DNA of 64,000 nt from Azospirillum sp. 51_20 (GTDB lineage Bacteria; Pseudomonadota; Alphaproteobacteria; RF32; CAG-239). This document shows positions 8,359 through 16,943 of the stretch, piece by piece. The stretch covers positions 21,085-85,084 of the forward strand of contig MNTV01000020.1 in assembly GCA_001917175.1 (NCBI GenBank), given 5' to 3'. The position numbers were made by a program, and so were the translations under genes. The notes under the pieces were generated by a model. The model saw only the letters and a program-made list of their open reading frames with translations. It had not been told where the DNA came from and made no database searches. How positions within the stretch are numbered: the first letter of the stretch is position 1; every line of letters begins with the position of its first letter.

Positions 8359-9147
8359 ATGCTGATCAAATGCCCGCAATGCCAAACCGTTTACCGCCTG
8401 GAAAGCGAAAAGCTGCCGGAAAACGGACTGAAAATGCGTTGTGCAAAATGCCGCTGCGTCTGGCGCGCTTACAACGATGCCGTCAAAGAAGAGGAAAAGG
8501 AAAAGACCTCTGCCGACGCTCCGTCGTTTGACACCGACGCCTTCCGCTTTGCCTTCAGCCGCGAAGAAAAAGAAGAACGCACGCCGCCGGACGACCGACA
8601 GGAGGCAACGGCCGCCGGCATGCCCGAAGACATCCTCTCCCGTCCGCGGCAACAGAAAAAAACACCGGCGCTTCTGCTTGCCCTGCTCGCGGCAGCCGCC
8701 GTCGCCGCCCTCGGCTGGCATTTCCGCGCACAAATCGAACGACTGCCGGAAAAAGCCCGGCCTCTGACAGAACAGACCATTGCCCCGCTGCTGCAAAAAG
8801 CCGATCCGCTGCTGCAAAAGACCGGCGCATTTCTCCAACGACTGGAAGACGCCTTCCGCGAACAGGGACCGAACCTGAAAATTAACGGACTGATCTGGAA
8901 TTATGCCGACAAAGACGGCACACCGTCCATCCGCCTGCGGGGCGAAGTCGCCAACCCTTCGGAATGGCTGCTGAATATTCCGACCATGAAAATCCGCCTG
9001 CTCGACCGCGAAGGAAATCTTTTGCGCGAAACCGACATGGCGCCGGAAAGAAGCATGATTGCGCCGGGAACAAACGTCAAATTTGAAATCGACATCGACG
9101 CGCCGCCGCAAAACGTCAAACAGGTTTTGGCCTATTTTGAAAAATAG
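8359..9147 (+). CDS. MJ0042-type zinc-ribbon protein with C-terminal DUF3426-like domain
   Basis: Encodes 262 residues. The N-terminal zinc ribbon has Cys5, Cys8, Cys28 and Cys31 (MLIKCPQCQTVYRL then MRCAKC). A long acidic linker, one membrane helix (about 102-121) and a periplasmic beta-rich domain follow, with IRLRGEVANPSEW and a final FEIDIDAPPQNV. This layout is typical of alphaproteobacterial proteins encoded beside ftsEX. The role is not known; the topology suggests a cytoplasmic metal or redox sensor tethered to an envelope domain. The start has AAGGA 7 nt upstream. Confidence 0.75.
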   Translation: MLIKCPQCQTVYRLESEKLPENGLKMRCAKCRCVWRAYNDAVKEEEKEKTSADAPSFDTDAFRFAFSREEKEERTPPDDRQEATAAGMPEDILSRPRQQKKTPALLLALLAAAAVAALGWHFRAQIERLPEKARPLTEQTIAPLLQKADPLLQKTGAFLQRLEDAFREQGPNLKINGLIWNYADKDGTPSIRLRGEVANPSEWLLNIPTMKIRLLDREGNLLRETDMAPERSMIAPGTNVKFEIDIDAPPQNVKQVLAYFEK

Positions 9148-9277
9148 GCGTGCGCAAACGCCGGACACGCAGCTTTTTTGCCTTTCCGGAAAACAAAGGC
9201 AGACAATTAAGAACCGGCAATCCCCGCATCAGAAGGCCATATTCCTCTACAACAATGCCCATAAAAGGCGGATAATA

Positions 9278-9347
9278 GGATTTAAGGAATTTTTCCCGCG
9301 CGGTGTACTCAAGACGTACATAAGCGGGAAAAATATCCGTAAAATCC
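9278..9347. repeat. Long imperfect inverted repeat between convergent genes
   Basis: The arms GGATTTAAGGAATTTTTCCC and its near-complement (GGGAAAAATATCCGTAAAATCC in shorter pieces) flank an inner TGTAC/GTACA pair. The inner arms TTTTTCCCGC/GCGGGAAAAA are perfect. It sits between two converging genes and could act as a bidirectional terminator or be a dispersed palindromic element. Confidence 0.65.
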
Positions 9348-9372
9348 GTATTAGACGACCATAGAACGAACT

Positions 9373-11103
9373 TTAAGCTTTGAGCATGGCTTCGGGCGCC
9401 TCAATCCCCAGCAAATAAAGCAACTTGACCAGCACGTCGCGGGTGAGCCTGGCAAGCGCCAGACGGGAAGCGGCAATCTCCGATGTTTCGGCGCCCATGA
9501 TCGGCGAGGCGTTGTAAAAGCTGCTGAACAGCTGCGCCAGCGTATAGGCATAGTCGGAAATAACGCTCGGTTCCTTGTCGGCTTCCGCCCGGAAAACGAC
9601 GCTGCTTAATTGCGTCAGCTTCAACCCGAGAGCGCGTTCTTCGGGGTTGGTGATGACAACAGCACCCGGCACCAGATTCTGATTTTTGCGCATGATCGAA
9701 TTGATTCTGGCCACCGCATATTGAATATAGGGACCGGTTTTGCCGTCGAAATTGGCAAAGTCATCCAGTTCAAAAACATAACCGGAGGCAATGTTGTTTT
9801 TCAGATCCTGAAACTTGATCGCGCCGACGGCAATCTGGGAAACCAGACGGTCGATATATTCCCGGGTAATGCCTTTGGCTTCGTCCGGCGCCGGCATCGA
9901 TTCGGCAACTTTGTCTTTTGACATTTTAATCATGTCGGCAAGATTCATCACACCGCCGTCACGGGTTTTAAAAGGCTTGCCGTCGGCGCCGTTAACGGTG
10001 CCGAAACCGATATGCTGCAGTTTAACCCCCGGCGCGATGCCCAGTTTTTCCACAACCTCAAACACCTGTTCGAAATGCAGCGACTGCCGTTTGTCGACAA
10101 AATAGATAATCTCGTCGGCATGCAGATCGTCCACCCGCATTTTGATGGTGGCAATGTCGGTCGCCTGATAGGTAAACCCGCCGTCAGATTTTTCGATGAT
10201 AACCGGCGGTTTGGGTTTGTTTTCCTCGTCCAGACGGATGATATAGGCACCGTCGTCATATTCCAGCAGACCTTTTTCCTCGGCAATTTTCTTGATTGCA
10301 AAACAGGTTTCGTGCGCATCGCTTTCACCCAGCCAGAGGTCAAAATGCACGCCCAGTTCGCGATAGTTTTCTTTCACCGCCTCGACCGAAACCTTGCGAA
10401 TATGCTGCCAGGCTTTGCGGTAAACCGGATCGCCGTCCTGAAATTTGGCGGTAATCACCCGCGCGGTTTCCTTGGCTGCCGGATCCTCCTTGCAGCGGAT
10501 ATTGGCCTGTTTGTAAAAACGGGTAATCTCCGCAATGTCGTAAGTTTCCATCTTGTCAAGGCTGCCGTCGGCGGCGATCACTTCCGCCAGAATCATGCCG
10601 ATCGGGGTTCCCCAGTCGCCGAAATGAACATCGGCGATCGGTTTGTTGCCGACAAATTCTTCAATCCGGCGCATCGATTCGCCGATCACTCCCGAACGCA
10701 GGTGTCCGACATGCATTTCCTTGGCAACGTTCGGCCCGCCGTAATCCATTACCACGGTTTTCGGATTTTCCTGCAAAGCGCAGCCGAAACGTTCGTCGGC
10801 TGCCATCTTGTCCAGCACGCCGGCCAGGAATTCGTCGGTCAGGGTCAGGTTGAGGAACCCCGGGCCGTCAACCGAAACCCTGGCAAAATCTTTGTCCTCA
10901 CGCAAACGGGCGGCAATTTCTTCGCCGATCTGACGGGGATTTTTCTTTTCGCTTTTGGCCAGCGCCAGCGCACCGTTGCATTGAAAGTCGCTTAAATCCG
11001 GCCGGTCGGAGGTTTTGGCCGCCGCATATTTGGTGTCAAGGCCCAGGCCGGCAAACGCCGTTTTCAGTTTTTGATTGATAATTTCATCCAGTACGTAACT
11101 CAT
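9373..11103 (-). CDS. argS: Arginyl-tRNA synthetase
   Basis: A 576-residue class Ia synthetase. The N-terminal additional domain covers about 1-110. The nucleotide-binding motif is GGPNVAKEMHVGHLRSG, with HVGH at 131-134. The Rossmann/stem-contact region includes HIGFGTVNGADGKPFKTRDGG, and the C-terminal DALR anticodon-binding domain (about 450-576) contains YAVARINSIMRK. It charges tRNA-Arg and requires the tRNA for adenylate formation. The start overlaps the stop of the upstream lipoprotein (ATGA), so the two are coupled. Confidence 0.93.
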   Translation of the reverse strand: MSYVLDEIINQKLKTAFAGLGLDTKYAAAKTSDRPDLSDFQCNGALALAKSEKKNPRQIGEEIAARLREDKDFARVSVDGPGFLNLTLTDEFLAGVLDKMAADERFGCALQENPKTVVMDYGGPNVAKEMHVGHLRSGVIGESMRRIEEFVGNKPIADVHFGDWGTPIGMILAEVIAADGSLDKMETYDIAEITRFYKQANIRCKEDPAAKETARVITAKFQDGDPVYRKAWQHIRKVSVEAVKENYRELGVHFDLWLGESDAHETCFAIKKIAEEKGLLEYDDGAYIIRLDEENKPKPPVIIEKSDGGFTYQATDIATIKMRVDDLHADEIIYFVDKRQSLHFEQVFEVVEKLGIAPGVKLQHIGFGTVNGADGKPFKTRDGGVMNLADMIKMSKDKVAESMPAPDEAKGITREYIDRLVSQIAVGAIKFQDLKNNIASGYVFELDDFANFDGKTGPYIQYAVARINSIMRKNQNLVPGAVVITNPEERALGLKLTQLSSVVFRAEADKEPSVISDYAYTLAQLFSSFYNASPIMGAETSEIAASRLALARLTRDVLVKLLYLLGIEAPEAMLKA

Positions 11104-11441
11104 TGATCAGTTCTTTCCGCTTCTTCTTTTTTCACACATTTGAATTTCCAGGCCGCCGGCGTCAGCAGACGGCAGGTAAAAACGTCCTGCTCCACCGGTT
11201 CGGCATAATCGCCGGTCTGGTGTTTGACGCATTCGGCATCGGCCATTTTCTGCAGTTCGTCAAACTTTGTTACCCAGCCGTTGTAGCAGACGACCGGCGC
11301 TTCCGGCCGCGACTGCCCGACATAAAGTTTTCCTTCTTCCGCGCCGGCGTTGCGGCGGCGGTCGACAAACGGCTGAACCCACGAACAACCGGCCAGCACA
11401 AGCAGCAACAGGGCGCACCCCGGCAATTTTATCCTAGACAA
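11100..11441 (-). CDS. Small predicted lipoprotein coupled to argS
   Basis: Encodes 113 residues with a lipoprotein signal: hydrophobic run and lipobox LAGC, acylated Cys19. The mature part has four further Cys (in VVCYNG, AECVKH, FTCRLL and FKCVKK), which could form two disulfides. No recognised domain. Its stop overlaps the argS start, so it is cotranscribed with argS. The link is probably positional only. Confidence 0.6.
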   Translation of the reverse strand: MSRIKLPGCALLLLVLAGCSWVQPFVDRRRNAGAEEGKLYVGQSRPEAPVVCYNGWVTKFDELQKMADAECVKHQTGDYAEPVEQDVFTCRLLTPAAWKFKCVKKEEAERTDQ

Positions 11442-11491
11442 TTTTTAAATCTCCATTAAATTAAGGACAGCATCCGAAATTTAATTTATAT

Positions 11492-12109
11492 ATGAAGAAG
11501 TTAAAAATGCAAAGTCAAAATAAATACATCGGCGACGATAAAATGCAGAAAATGCTTGACCACTATCACTGCGAAATGCCGCTTGAAGCGGTCAAAATGC
11601 GTTTTGCCGGCGCCGTTTGCAGCCCCAACATGGAACTGCGGCCGACCGACGTCATTTCCTCACTGTGGCCCGAAAACCGGGAACCCAGGCTGCAAACCAA
11701 GGAAGAAGCGGAACTTTTTTTCAAGTTTTTCATGGGGCTGTGGGACGAAATTTTCGAACAGGTCCGGCACAACGAAGTCAGACTGCCGCCCTACCTGCCG
11801 GAAACTTCCCGTGAATATTGGCGCGAACTTTGCCGACGCCGCTCCGAACAGCTGGAACAGGGATATGTCGAAGGCTTCTGGGGCGGACGCAGCGACTTGA
11901 AAATTTCCGCCGGGCTGGCCGAACTGATCGATTCGCTTTCCGATCTTGCCGCGCTTTATCTCACGCTTGCCGGCCGGCTGGAAAAGGAAACAAACATCGA
12001 AAATCTGATTGCCGCGGTCAAAAATACCGACAAAACGGTCAACCGGGCGATTTCCTTTATTATTGAAAACACGGTTCTGCCGCGGATGACGGAACCGCAC
12101 CGGCAATAA
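11492..12109 (+). CDS. Hypothetical acidic cytoplasmic protein
   Basis: Encodes 205 residues with no signal or membrane segment. It is rich in Glu, Leu and Trp, with a FFMGLWDEIFEQV helix, EYWRELCRRRSEQLEQGYVEGFWGG in the middle, and a helical C-terminal half. The YVEGFWGG stretch loosely recalls small all-helical UPF0149/YecA-like proteins, but not enough to name it. The start could be ATG 11492 or an internal ATG at 11507. It precedes the nitroreductase gene by about 30 bp and may be in its operon. Confidence 0.5.
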   Translation: MKKLKMQSQNKYIGDDKMQKMLDHYHCEMPLEAVKMRFAGAVCSPNMELRPTDVISSLWPENREPRLQTKEEAELFFKFFMGLWDEIFEQVRHNEVRLPPYLPETSREYWRELCRRRSEQLEQGYVEGFWGGRSDLKISAGLAELIDSLSDLAALYLTLAGRLEKETNIENLIAAVKNTDKTVNRAISFIIENTVLPRMTEPHRQ

Positions 12110-12138
12110 ACACTTTTCTTAACAAGGAGAACAATAAC

Positions 12139-12672
12139 ATGGAATTAATGGAAGGGCTGTTAACCCGCCGTTCGATCCGCAAATATCAGGATAAACCGAT
12201 TGAACGCGAAACCATGATGGAAATCATCAAGGCTGCCCAGTATTCGCCCACCGCCCACAACCGTCAGCCGTGGGAATTTCTGGTCATCGACGACAGGGAA
12301 TTTCTGGCCGAACTGCGCCATATCCAGCGCTGGACGTCTTTTGCCAAAGATGCGGCCTGCGTGGTTATCGTCTGCGGCGACACGGAAAAATCTTTCAGCC
12401 GCAGCAAGGAAGACGAAAAATGGACCTTCATTGATGTCGACTGCGCCATCGCCACCGAAAACCTGATGCTGGCCGCCTGGGCAAGAGGGATCGGCAGCTG
12501 CTACTGCGGCGCCGCGCCGATGCAAAAAGTAGTCGATGCCTTAAAAGAGCGTCTTCATCTCCCCGACAATATCCGTCCGTTTGCCATCGTGCCGATGGGC
12601 TATCCGGCAGAAACGCCGAAACAGCCGGAAGACCGCTACCACCCGGAAAAGATACACTGGGGCAAATGGTAA
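12139..12672 (+). CDS. Nitroreductase-family flavoprotein
   Basis: Encodes 177 residues. The classic N-terminus GLLTRRSIRKYQDKPI binds FMN phosphate, followed by AAQYSPTAHNRQPWEFLVI (FMN-binding), a central helix, AIATENLMLAAWARGIGSCY, and a C-terminal PMGYPAE motif. These are hallmarks of NAD(P)H-dependent, FMN-containing nitroreductase-like oxidoreductases. The physiological substrate is unknown. A clear AAGGAG site lies about 11 nt upstream, and a terminator follows. Confidence 0.85.
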   Translation: MELMEGLLTRRSIRKYQDKPIERETMMEIIKAAQYSPTAHNRQPWEFLVIDDREFLAELRHIQRWTSFAKDAACVVIVCGDTEKSFSRSKEDEKWTFIDVDCAIATENLMLAAWARGIGSCYCGAAPMQKVVDALKERLHLPDNIRPFAIVPMGYPAETPKQPEDRYHPEKIHWGKW

Positions 12673-12682
12673 AAATCCGTAC

Positions 12683-12710
12683 GAAAAATCCGGCCGCGCC
12701 GGATTTTTTC
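12683..12710 (+). terminator. Rho-independent terminator after nitroreductase
   Basis: Near-perfect stem GAAAAATCCGGC / GCCGGATTTTTTC around a 3-nt loop, ending in a T run. Confidence 0.88.
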
Positions 12711-12747
12711 GTTTTTCCCGAAGTTTGCGCCGCACCGCAAAAACTGC

Positions 12748-12775
12748 TTGAAAAAAACTCAATCGGTGATACATT
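12748..12775 (+). promoter_or_regulatory. Candidate gapA promoter
   Basis: TTGAAA (12748-12753), 16-nt spacer, TACATT (12770-12775), about 70 bp before the gapA start and just after the upstream terminator. The match to a sigma-70 consensus is moderate. Confidence 0.35.
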
Positions 12776-12845
12776 AAGCACGAAAAATTCATGCCTGTGC
12801 GGGGCGTTCCGCACACTAGTTTATTTAACAAGGAAGGATAATAAC

Positions 12846-13853
12846 ATGACAATTCGCGTCGGTATTAACGGATTCGGCCGCATCGGCCGCCTGGTTTTCC
12901 GTGCTGCCCAGAAAAGAGACGATATCGAAATCGTAGGCATCAACGACCTGATTGATGTTGAATATATGGCTTACATGCTGCGCTACGACACCATGCACGG
13001 CAAGTTCGACGGCACCGTCGAAGTCAAAGACGGCAAACTGGTCGTCAACGGCAAGGCCATCCGCGTTACGGCCGAAAAGAACCCGGCTGATCTTAAATGG
13101 GGCGAAATCGGTGCCGAATACGTCGTTGAATCGACCGGCCTGTTCCTGACCAAGGAAAAAGCTCAGGGTCACATCGACGCCGGTGCGAAGTATGTGGTTA
13201 TGTCCGCTCCTTCCAAAGACGACACTCCGATGTTTGTCTGCGGCGTTAACACCGATTCTTACGTCAAAGGAACCCAGTTCGTATCGAACGCTTCCTGCAC
13301 CACCAACTGCCTGGCTCCGATCGCCAAAGTTTTAAATGACGTTTTCGGCATTGAAGACGGCCTGATGACCACCGTTCACTCCACCACCGCCACCCAGAAA
13401 ACGGTTGACGGTCCGTCGGTTAAGGACTGGAGAGGCGGACGTGCCGCCGCCGGCAACATCATTCCGTCGTCGACCGGTGCCGCCAAAGCTGTCGGCAAAG
13501 TTATTCCGTCTTTGAACGGCAAACTGACCGGCATGTCTTTCCGCGTTCCGACTTTGGACGTTTCGGTTGTTGACCTGACCGCCAACCTGAAAAAAGCCGC
13601 CACTTACGAAGAAATCTGCAAAGCCATGAAAGACGCTTCCGAAGGCGAACTGAAGGGCATTCTGGGTTATACCGAAGACGCGGTCGTATCTTCCGACTTC
13701 CTCGGCGACGCCCGCACTTCCATCTTCGACGCCAAGGCCGGCATTCAGCTGACCCCGACTTTCGTCAAAGTCGTCAGCTGGTATGACAACGAATGGGGCT
13801 ACTCCAACAAAGTTCTGGATCTGGTTGCCCACATGGCCAAAGTCAACGGCTAA
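12846..13853 (+). CDS. gapA: Glyceraldehyde-3-phosphate dehydrogenase, type I
   Basis: Encodes 335 residues from ATG 12846, which has AAGGA upstream; the frame is open further left but without family sequence. The NAD-binding GINGFGRIGR lies at 6-15 and the adenine-ribose acid in GINDL (31-35). The catalytic cysteine is Cys151 in SNASCTTNC, with HSTTATQ beyond. It oxidises and phosphorylates GAP to 1,3-bisphosphoglycerate. pgk, the next enzyme of the pathway, follows after a terminator. Confidence 0.95.
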   Translation: MTIRVGINGFGRIGRLVFRAAQKRDDIEIVGINDLIDVEYMAYMLRYDTMHGKFDGTVEVKDGKLVVNGKAIRVTAEKNPADLKWGEIGAEYVVESTGLFLTKEKAQGHIDAGAKYVVMSAPSKDDTPMFVCGVNTDSYVKGTQFVSNASCTTNCLAPIAKVLNDVFGIEDGLMTTVHSTTATQKTVDGPSVKDWRGGRAAAGNIIPSSTGAAKAVGKVIPSLNGKLTGMSFRVPTLDVSVVDLTANLKKAATYEEICKAMKDASEGELKGILGYTEDAVVSSDFLGDARTSIFDAKAGIQLTPTFVKVVSWYDNEWGYSNKVLDLVAHMAKVNG

Positions 13854-13861
13854 AACCATGC

Positions 13862-13922
13862 TCCCCGCGTTTTGTTCCCCCGTCCGCTTTTTACCGGCAG
13901 GGGCAAACGCGGGGATTTTTTT
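13862..13922 (+). terminator. Terminator/attenuator hairpin between gapA and pgk
   Basis: Outer stem TCCCCGCGTTT / AAACGCGGGGA with an inner CCCC/GGGG pairing, followed by seven T. It should stop or reduce readthrough from gapA into pgk. Confidence 0.85.
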
Positions 13923-13949
13923 ATCAAATCCCAAACAACAGGAAAAACA

Positions 13950-15161
13950 ATGACCGAATATAAGACAATGGATGATTTAGGCGATCTGCACGGCAAGGTC
14001 GTCATGCTGCGCGCCGACTTGAACGTTCCGATGGACGAAAACTTTCACGTAACCAACACCGCCCGCATCGACCGTACGGTTCCGACCGTCAAAGAACTGA
14101 TGGAAAAAGGCGCCAAGGTTGTGGTTATCAGCCACTTCGGCCGGCCGGAAGGCAAAGGCGACATGAAAAACTCGCTTTCGCACATCGTCGGCGACCTGGA
14201 AAAGGCACTCGGCAAAAAAGTTGTTTTCGTTGACGACTGCATCGGCGAAAAAGTGGAAGCCGCTGTCAAAGCCATGAGCAGCGACGAAGTGCTGCTTTTG
14301 GAAAACCTGCGCTTCTACAGCGAAGAGAAAAAAGGCGACGAAGCTTTCGCCAAACAGCTGGTTGCACCGGCCGACGTTTATGTTTCCGACGCTTTCTCCA
14401 CCGCCCACCGCGCCCATGCTTCGATGGTTGCCGCGGCCAAAGAAAAACCGGCCGCAATGGGGCGTTTGATGGAAGAAGAAGTCAAAGCGCTGGAAGGCGC
14501 TCTGTCCAACCCCACCCGTCCGCTGATTGCTATCGTCGGCGGTTCCAAAGTTTCAACCAAGCTTGACCTTTTAAACAACCTGGTCAAAAAAGTCGACAAG
14601 CTGGTCATTTCCGGCGGCATGGCTCACACCTTCATGAAAGCAAGCGGCATTGATACCGTCAACGAAGCCAACTCGCTGGTACAGCCGGACATGCTGGAAA
14701 CGGCCAAAGAAATCATGGCCACGGCCAAAGCCAACAACTGCGAAATCGTACTGCCGACAGACGTTGTTGTCGCCAACGAATTCAAACCGCATGCCGAACA
14801 CAAGACCGTCGACCTCGAACACATCCCGGCCGAAGGTTGGAGCCTGCTTGACGTCGGCGAAAAAACAATTGCCGCAATCAACGCCAAGCTGGACGAAAGC
14901 AAAACCCTGGTCTGGAACGGCCCTCTCGGCGTGTTTGAGATGAAACCGTTTGACAACGCCACCAACAAGGTAGCCGAACATGCGGCCGAACTGACGGCGG
15001 CCGGCAAGCTGATGAGCGTGGCCGGCGGCGGCGACACCGTTTCCGCGCTGGAAAATGCCGGCGTTGCCGACAAGTTTTCCTACATCTCGACTGCCGGCGG
15101 CGCTTTCCTCGAATGGATGGAAGGAAAGGAACTGCCGGGCGTTGTCGTTTTGAAAAAATAA
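13950..15161 (+). CDS. pgk: Phosphoglycerate kinase
   Basis: Encodes 403 residues from ATG 13950 (AGGAAAAA upstream); the frame extends left without family sequence. MLRADLNVPMD, SHFGRPEGK, LLENLRF, GGSKVSTKLDLL and the C-terminal SVAGGGDTVSALE are all PGK signature segments. It makes ATP by transferring phosphate from 1,3-bisphosphoglycerate to ADP. Its position downstream of gapA is a common glycolytic arrangement. Confidence 0.95.
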   Translation: MTEYKTMDDLGDLHGKVVMLRADLNVPMDENFHVTNTARIDRTVPTVKELMEKGAKVVVISHFGRPEGKGDMKNSLSHIVGDLEKALGKKVVFVDDCIGEKVEAAVKAMSSDEVLLLENLRFYSEEKKGDEAFAKQLVAPADVYVSDAFSTAHRAHASMVAAAKEKPAAMGRLMEEEVKALEGALSNPTRPLIAIVGGSKVSTKLDLLNNLVKKVDKLVISGGMAHTFMKASGIDTVNEANSLVQPDMLETAKEIMATAKANNCEIVLPTDVVVANEFKPHAEHKTVDLEHIPAEGWSLLDVGEKTIAAINAKLDESKTLVWNGPLGVFEMKPFDNATNKVAEHAAELTAAGKLMSVAGGGDTVSALENAGVADKFSYISTAGGAFLEWMEGKELPGVVVLKK

Positions 15162-15180
15162 ACAAAAAACGCTTTTTTAA

Positions 15181-15213
15181 GAGAAAATCCGCCAAACGGC
15201 GGATTTTCTTTTT
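15181..15213 (+). terminator. Terminator after pgk
   Basis: Perfect stem GAGAAAATCCGCC-AAAC-GGCGGATTTTC followed by a T run. Confidence 0.88.
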
Positions 15214-15343
15214 GCAACAGGAAAACGACCGGCCGAGCCGGCGGGTTTCTTTTTACACATACCGAAAACCCGGGGACAGAGAGCTTACGGCTACAGAGAA
15301 ATAAAATGCCTTTGTCTGAATATAATTCCTCGCAATTACAAAA

Positions 15344-15580
15344 ATGAAAACAACAAAGGAGACAAACAAACATAAATACGATACGACAAACAAGTCGCCT
15401 CCCAATGCCACCTGTCACAGAAAGTCATTTGATGGGGGACGTCGTCCGGAAACAGGAGATATATTCGGGGAATTGTGCCGGAAAAGAGGAAGACAGAATA
15501 AAAGCAGAGGAGTATTCGGGCCATATTCATATACCGCCGGCAAAGTATTCGGCATCTCAAATCATTGTCCGTCCGAAAGG
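15344..15580 (+). pseudogene. IS200-type transposase TnpA, N-terminal half (split by prophage)
   Basis: Pieces of an IS200/IS605-family TnpA appear in shifting frames: KYDTTNK, CHRKSFDGGRR, GDIFGELCRK, then EYSGHIHIPP and KYSASQ, which corresponds to the HUH histidine pair region (IHI). Several small frameshifts make it non-functional. It stops at the codon for the conserved LKGK motif, exactly where the prophage begins. The gene resumes at 49413 (GKQYKNAGYEY...). A less damaged relative lies at 63085-63640. Confidence 0.75.
15576..15580 (+). repeat. Target-site duplication, left copy (AAAGG)
   Basis: AAAGG immediately precedes the prophage left terminus TGTAAG. The identical AAAGG immediately follows the right terminus CTACA at 49408-49412. 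Five-bp duplications are characteristic of Mu-type transposition. Confidence 0.88.
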
Positions 15581-15593
15581 TGTAAGAGAAAAC

Positions 15594-15607
15594 TTGGTTT
15601 TACATAA
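15594..15607 (-). promoter_or_regulatory. Probable transposase-binding site L1
   Basis: TTGGTTTTACATAA, the reverse complement of the right-end site at 49312-49325. Its GGTTTTAC core starts 15 nt from the left terminus, mirroring R1 at the right end. Confidence 0.7.
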
Positions 15608-15938
15608 CTGAGAAACTGGGATTTTGTGAGATTTAACGGGATATATCGGGATGACCTGACCATTGAACGCCCTGTTTAACCGCCGTTTTAAGCTCTATTA
15701 AACACTTATTTAAAACGATTTATACGGGCTTTTGTTTTGTGAAGACCGTTTTTTTGTGGGCGCAAAATGGTTTTGCATTTTGCAATTTGCTTTTACATTT
15801 TGAAAAGTTAAAAAAGCGATTAAAAACATATAGTTAAGTCTTTGTTTTTCTCTCTTTACTTTTAGAAACTGGGAAAAATTAAGCCGTTATTATTTCCCAG
15901 TTTTTAAATAAGTGGGAAATGATTTGGACAAAATAAAG
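15608..15938. promoter_or_regulatory. Prophage left-end region with transposase sites and hairpin, no gene
   Basis: It holds two further transposase-site-like sequences. L2 at about 15760-15782 has a CGCAAAATGGTTTT core identical to the reverse complement of R1; L3 lies at about 15789-15802. A perfect 11-bp stem (AAACTGGGAAA / TTTCCCAGTTT, 15866-15903) with a trailing T run probably terminates the repressor transcript. The motif GAAACTGGGA occurs twice (15610 and 15864). No coding frame is convincing. Confidence 0.6.
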
Positions 15939-16541
15939 TTAATTTGTGCCGCAAATGCCAGCCTTTACCATGCCGACAATTTTAAACAAATTTTCGTCTT
16001 CGATTAACCACGGCGAATAGTGGTCGTTGAGGGAAACAGCTTTCAAGGCCTTGCCTTCCAGCTGGAGAAGTTTAATAAAGCAACTGTCGTCATAAACGAA
16101 AGCGTAAATTCCATCATGGATAAAACGCTGAATTGACATGTCCAAAAAAGCTATATCGTGGTCGGAAAACATTTTCTCCATCGAATCGCCGCGGACATAG
16201 ACTCCGGCGGTGTATTGCGGGGGTAAATTGTACTGTTTGAAGAATTCTTCCGGAACGCAAATTTGAGTGTCTATATTTTCGTCCCGGATAAAGCTTCCGC
16301 AGCCTGCGGAGAACTCGACATTGTAAATATTAATGACGTTCGGCCGTTTGACATGACCAGCGAGAAGCCATGTTGTATCTATGCCGGCTTTTGCAAGTTT
16401 ACACAGAATTTCATTGCTTGGTAAGGTGCCGCTTTCGTAGCTTTTCACAGACCGGGAAGTACAGTCGAGAAATTTTGCCATTGCGTCTTGAGTAAAACCC
16501 AAGTCTTCCCGTATTTTCTTAAATCGTTGGCCTATATCCAT
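15939..16541 (-). CDS. Phage repressor, XRE HTH plus S24/LexA-like domain
   Basis: Encodes 200 residues from ATG 16541, preferred over the upstream ATG at 16571 because GAGG lies 7 nt before it. An N-terminal helix-turn-helix (residues 3-60: GQRFKKIREDLGFTQDAMAKFL) is followed by an S24 autoprotease domain: cleavage dipeptide Ala79-Gly80 in EFSAGCG, Ser120 in RGDSMEKMF, Lys157 in CFIKLLQ. The catalytic dyad is intact, so the repressor can probably self-cleave during the SOS response. Mu's own repressor is Clp-controlled instead, so this is a lambda-like switch on a Mu-like phage. It is divergent from ner. Confidence 0.85.
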   Translation of the reverse strand: MDIGQRFKKIREDLGFTQDAMAKFLDCTSRSVKSYESGTLPSNEILCKLAKAGIDTTWLLAGHVKRPNVINIYNVEFSAGCGSFIRDENIDTQICVPEEFFKQYNLPPQYTAGVYVRGDSMEKMFSDHDIAFLDMSIQRFIHDGIYAFVYDDSCFIKLLQLEGKALKAVSLNDHYSPWLIEDENLFKIVGMVKAGICGTN

Positions 16542-16608
16542 AAAAAACCTCATACGATAAACATTATTCACAATTAAAAGCGGATGTTAAGCCTCTGTAA
16601 TTGTGCAA

Positions 16609-16696
16609 ACTTTCACTTTTATTGCAAAATAGGTGAAAGATTGTGCTTGATTTATGCGTAAAGTTTCACTATATTGCAATTAACGTTTCGTGAATG
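16609..16696. promoter_or_regulatory. Divergent operator region
   Basis: Between the repressor and ner lie alternating copies of TTTCAC and its complement: ACTTTCAC (16609), GGTGAAAG (16632), AGTTTCAC (16662) and CGTGAATG (16689). ATTGCAA spacers recur between them. The arrangement fits two repressor dimer sites over the early promoter. Confidence 0.6.
16647..16675 (+). promoter_or_regulatory. Early promoter (Pe-like) for ner and transposition genes
   Basis: TTGATT (16647-16652), 17-nt spacer, TATATT (16670-16675), about 58 bp before the ner start. One TTTCAC half-site lies within the spacer, so bound repressor would block polymerase. Confidence 0.65.
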
Positions 16697-16733
16697 ATAG
16701 CAGAAACTTATAAAAAATAAAGGAAATTTTTTA

Positions 16734-16943
16734 ATGTGGGATCCGAAAGTCATAAAAGCAGAATTGATAAAAAGAGGCTCGTCGCTTTCTCGGGCTGCCC
16801 TTGTCAGGGGCTTGAGCGAATCAGCTTGTCGGGTTGCTCTTAACAGACCGCTGCCTTCCGGCGAGCGGGCAATTGCCGAAGAATTAGGCGTTGATGTTAG
16901 AGAAATTTTTCCCGAACGTTATATTCAGAAAGAGGCGGAATAA
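16734..16943 (+). CDS. ner: Ner-like DNA-binding protein
   Basis: Encodes 69 residues with the Ner/Nlp family layout: WDPKVIKAELIKRGSSLSRAALVRGLS (first helices and HTH), then RPLPSGERAIAEELGVDVREIFPERY. In Mu, Ner damps early and repressor transcription during lytic growth. It is the first gene after the early promoter, and its stop overlaps the transposase start (TAATG). Confidence 0.85.
   Translation: MWDPKVIKAELIKRGSSLSRAALVRGLSESACRVALNRPLPSGERAIAEELGVDVREIFPERYIQKEAE

Noticed and set aside
12666..12845. Longer gapA start
   Set aside because: The in-frame extension crosses a terminator and promoter; ATG 12846 has the ribosome site and begins the family sequence.
15226..15260. Left-end hairpin of the IS200 copy (CCGGCCGAGCCGG)
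   Set aside because: The stem resembles the one at 63043 but lies in the wrong orientation relative to its transposase fragment; may be a second pgk terminator.
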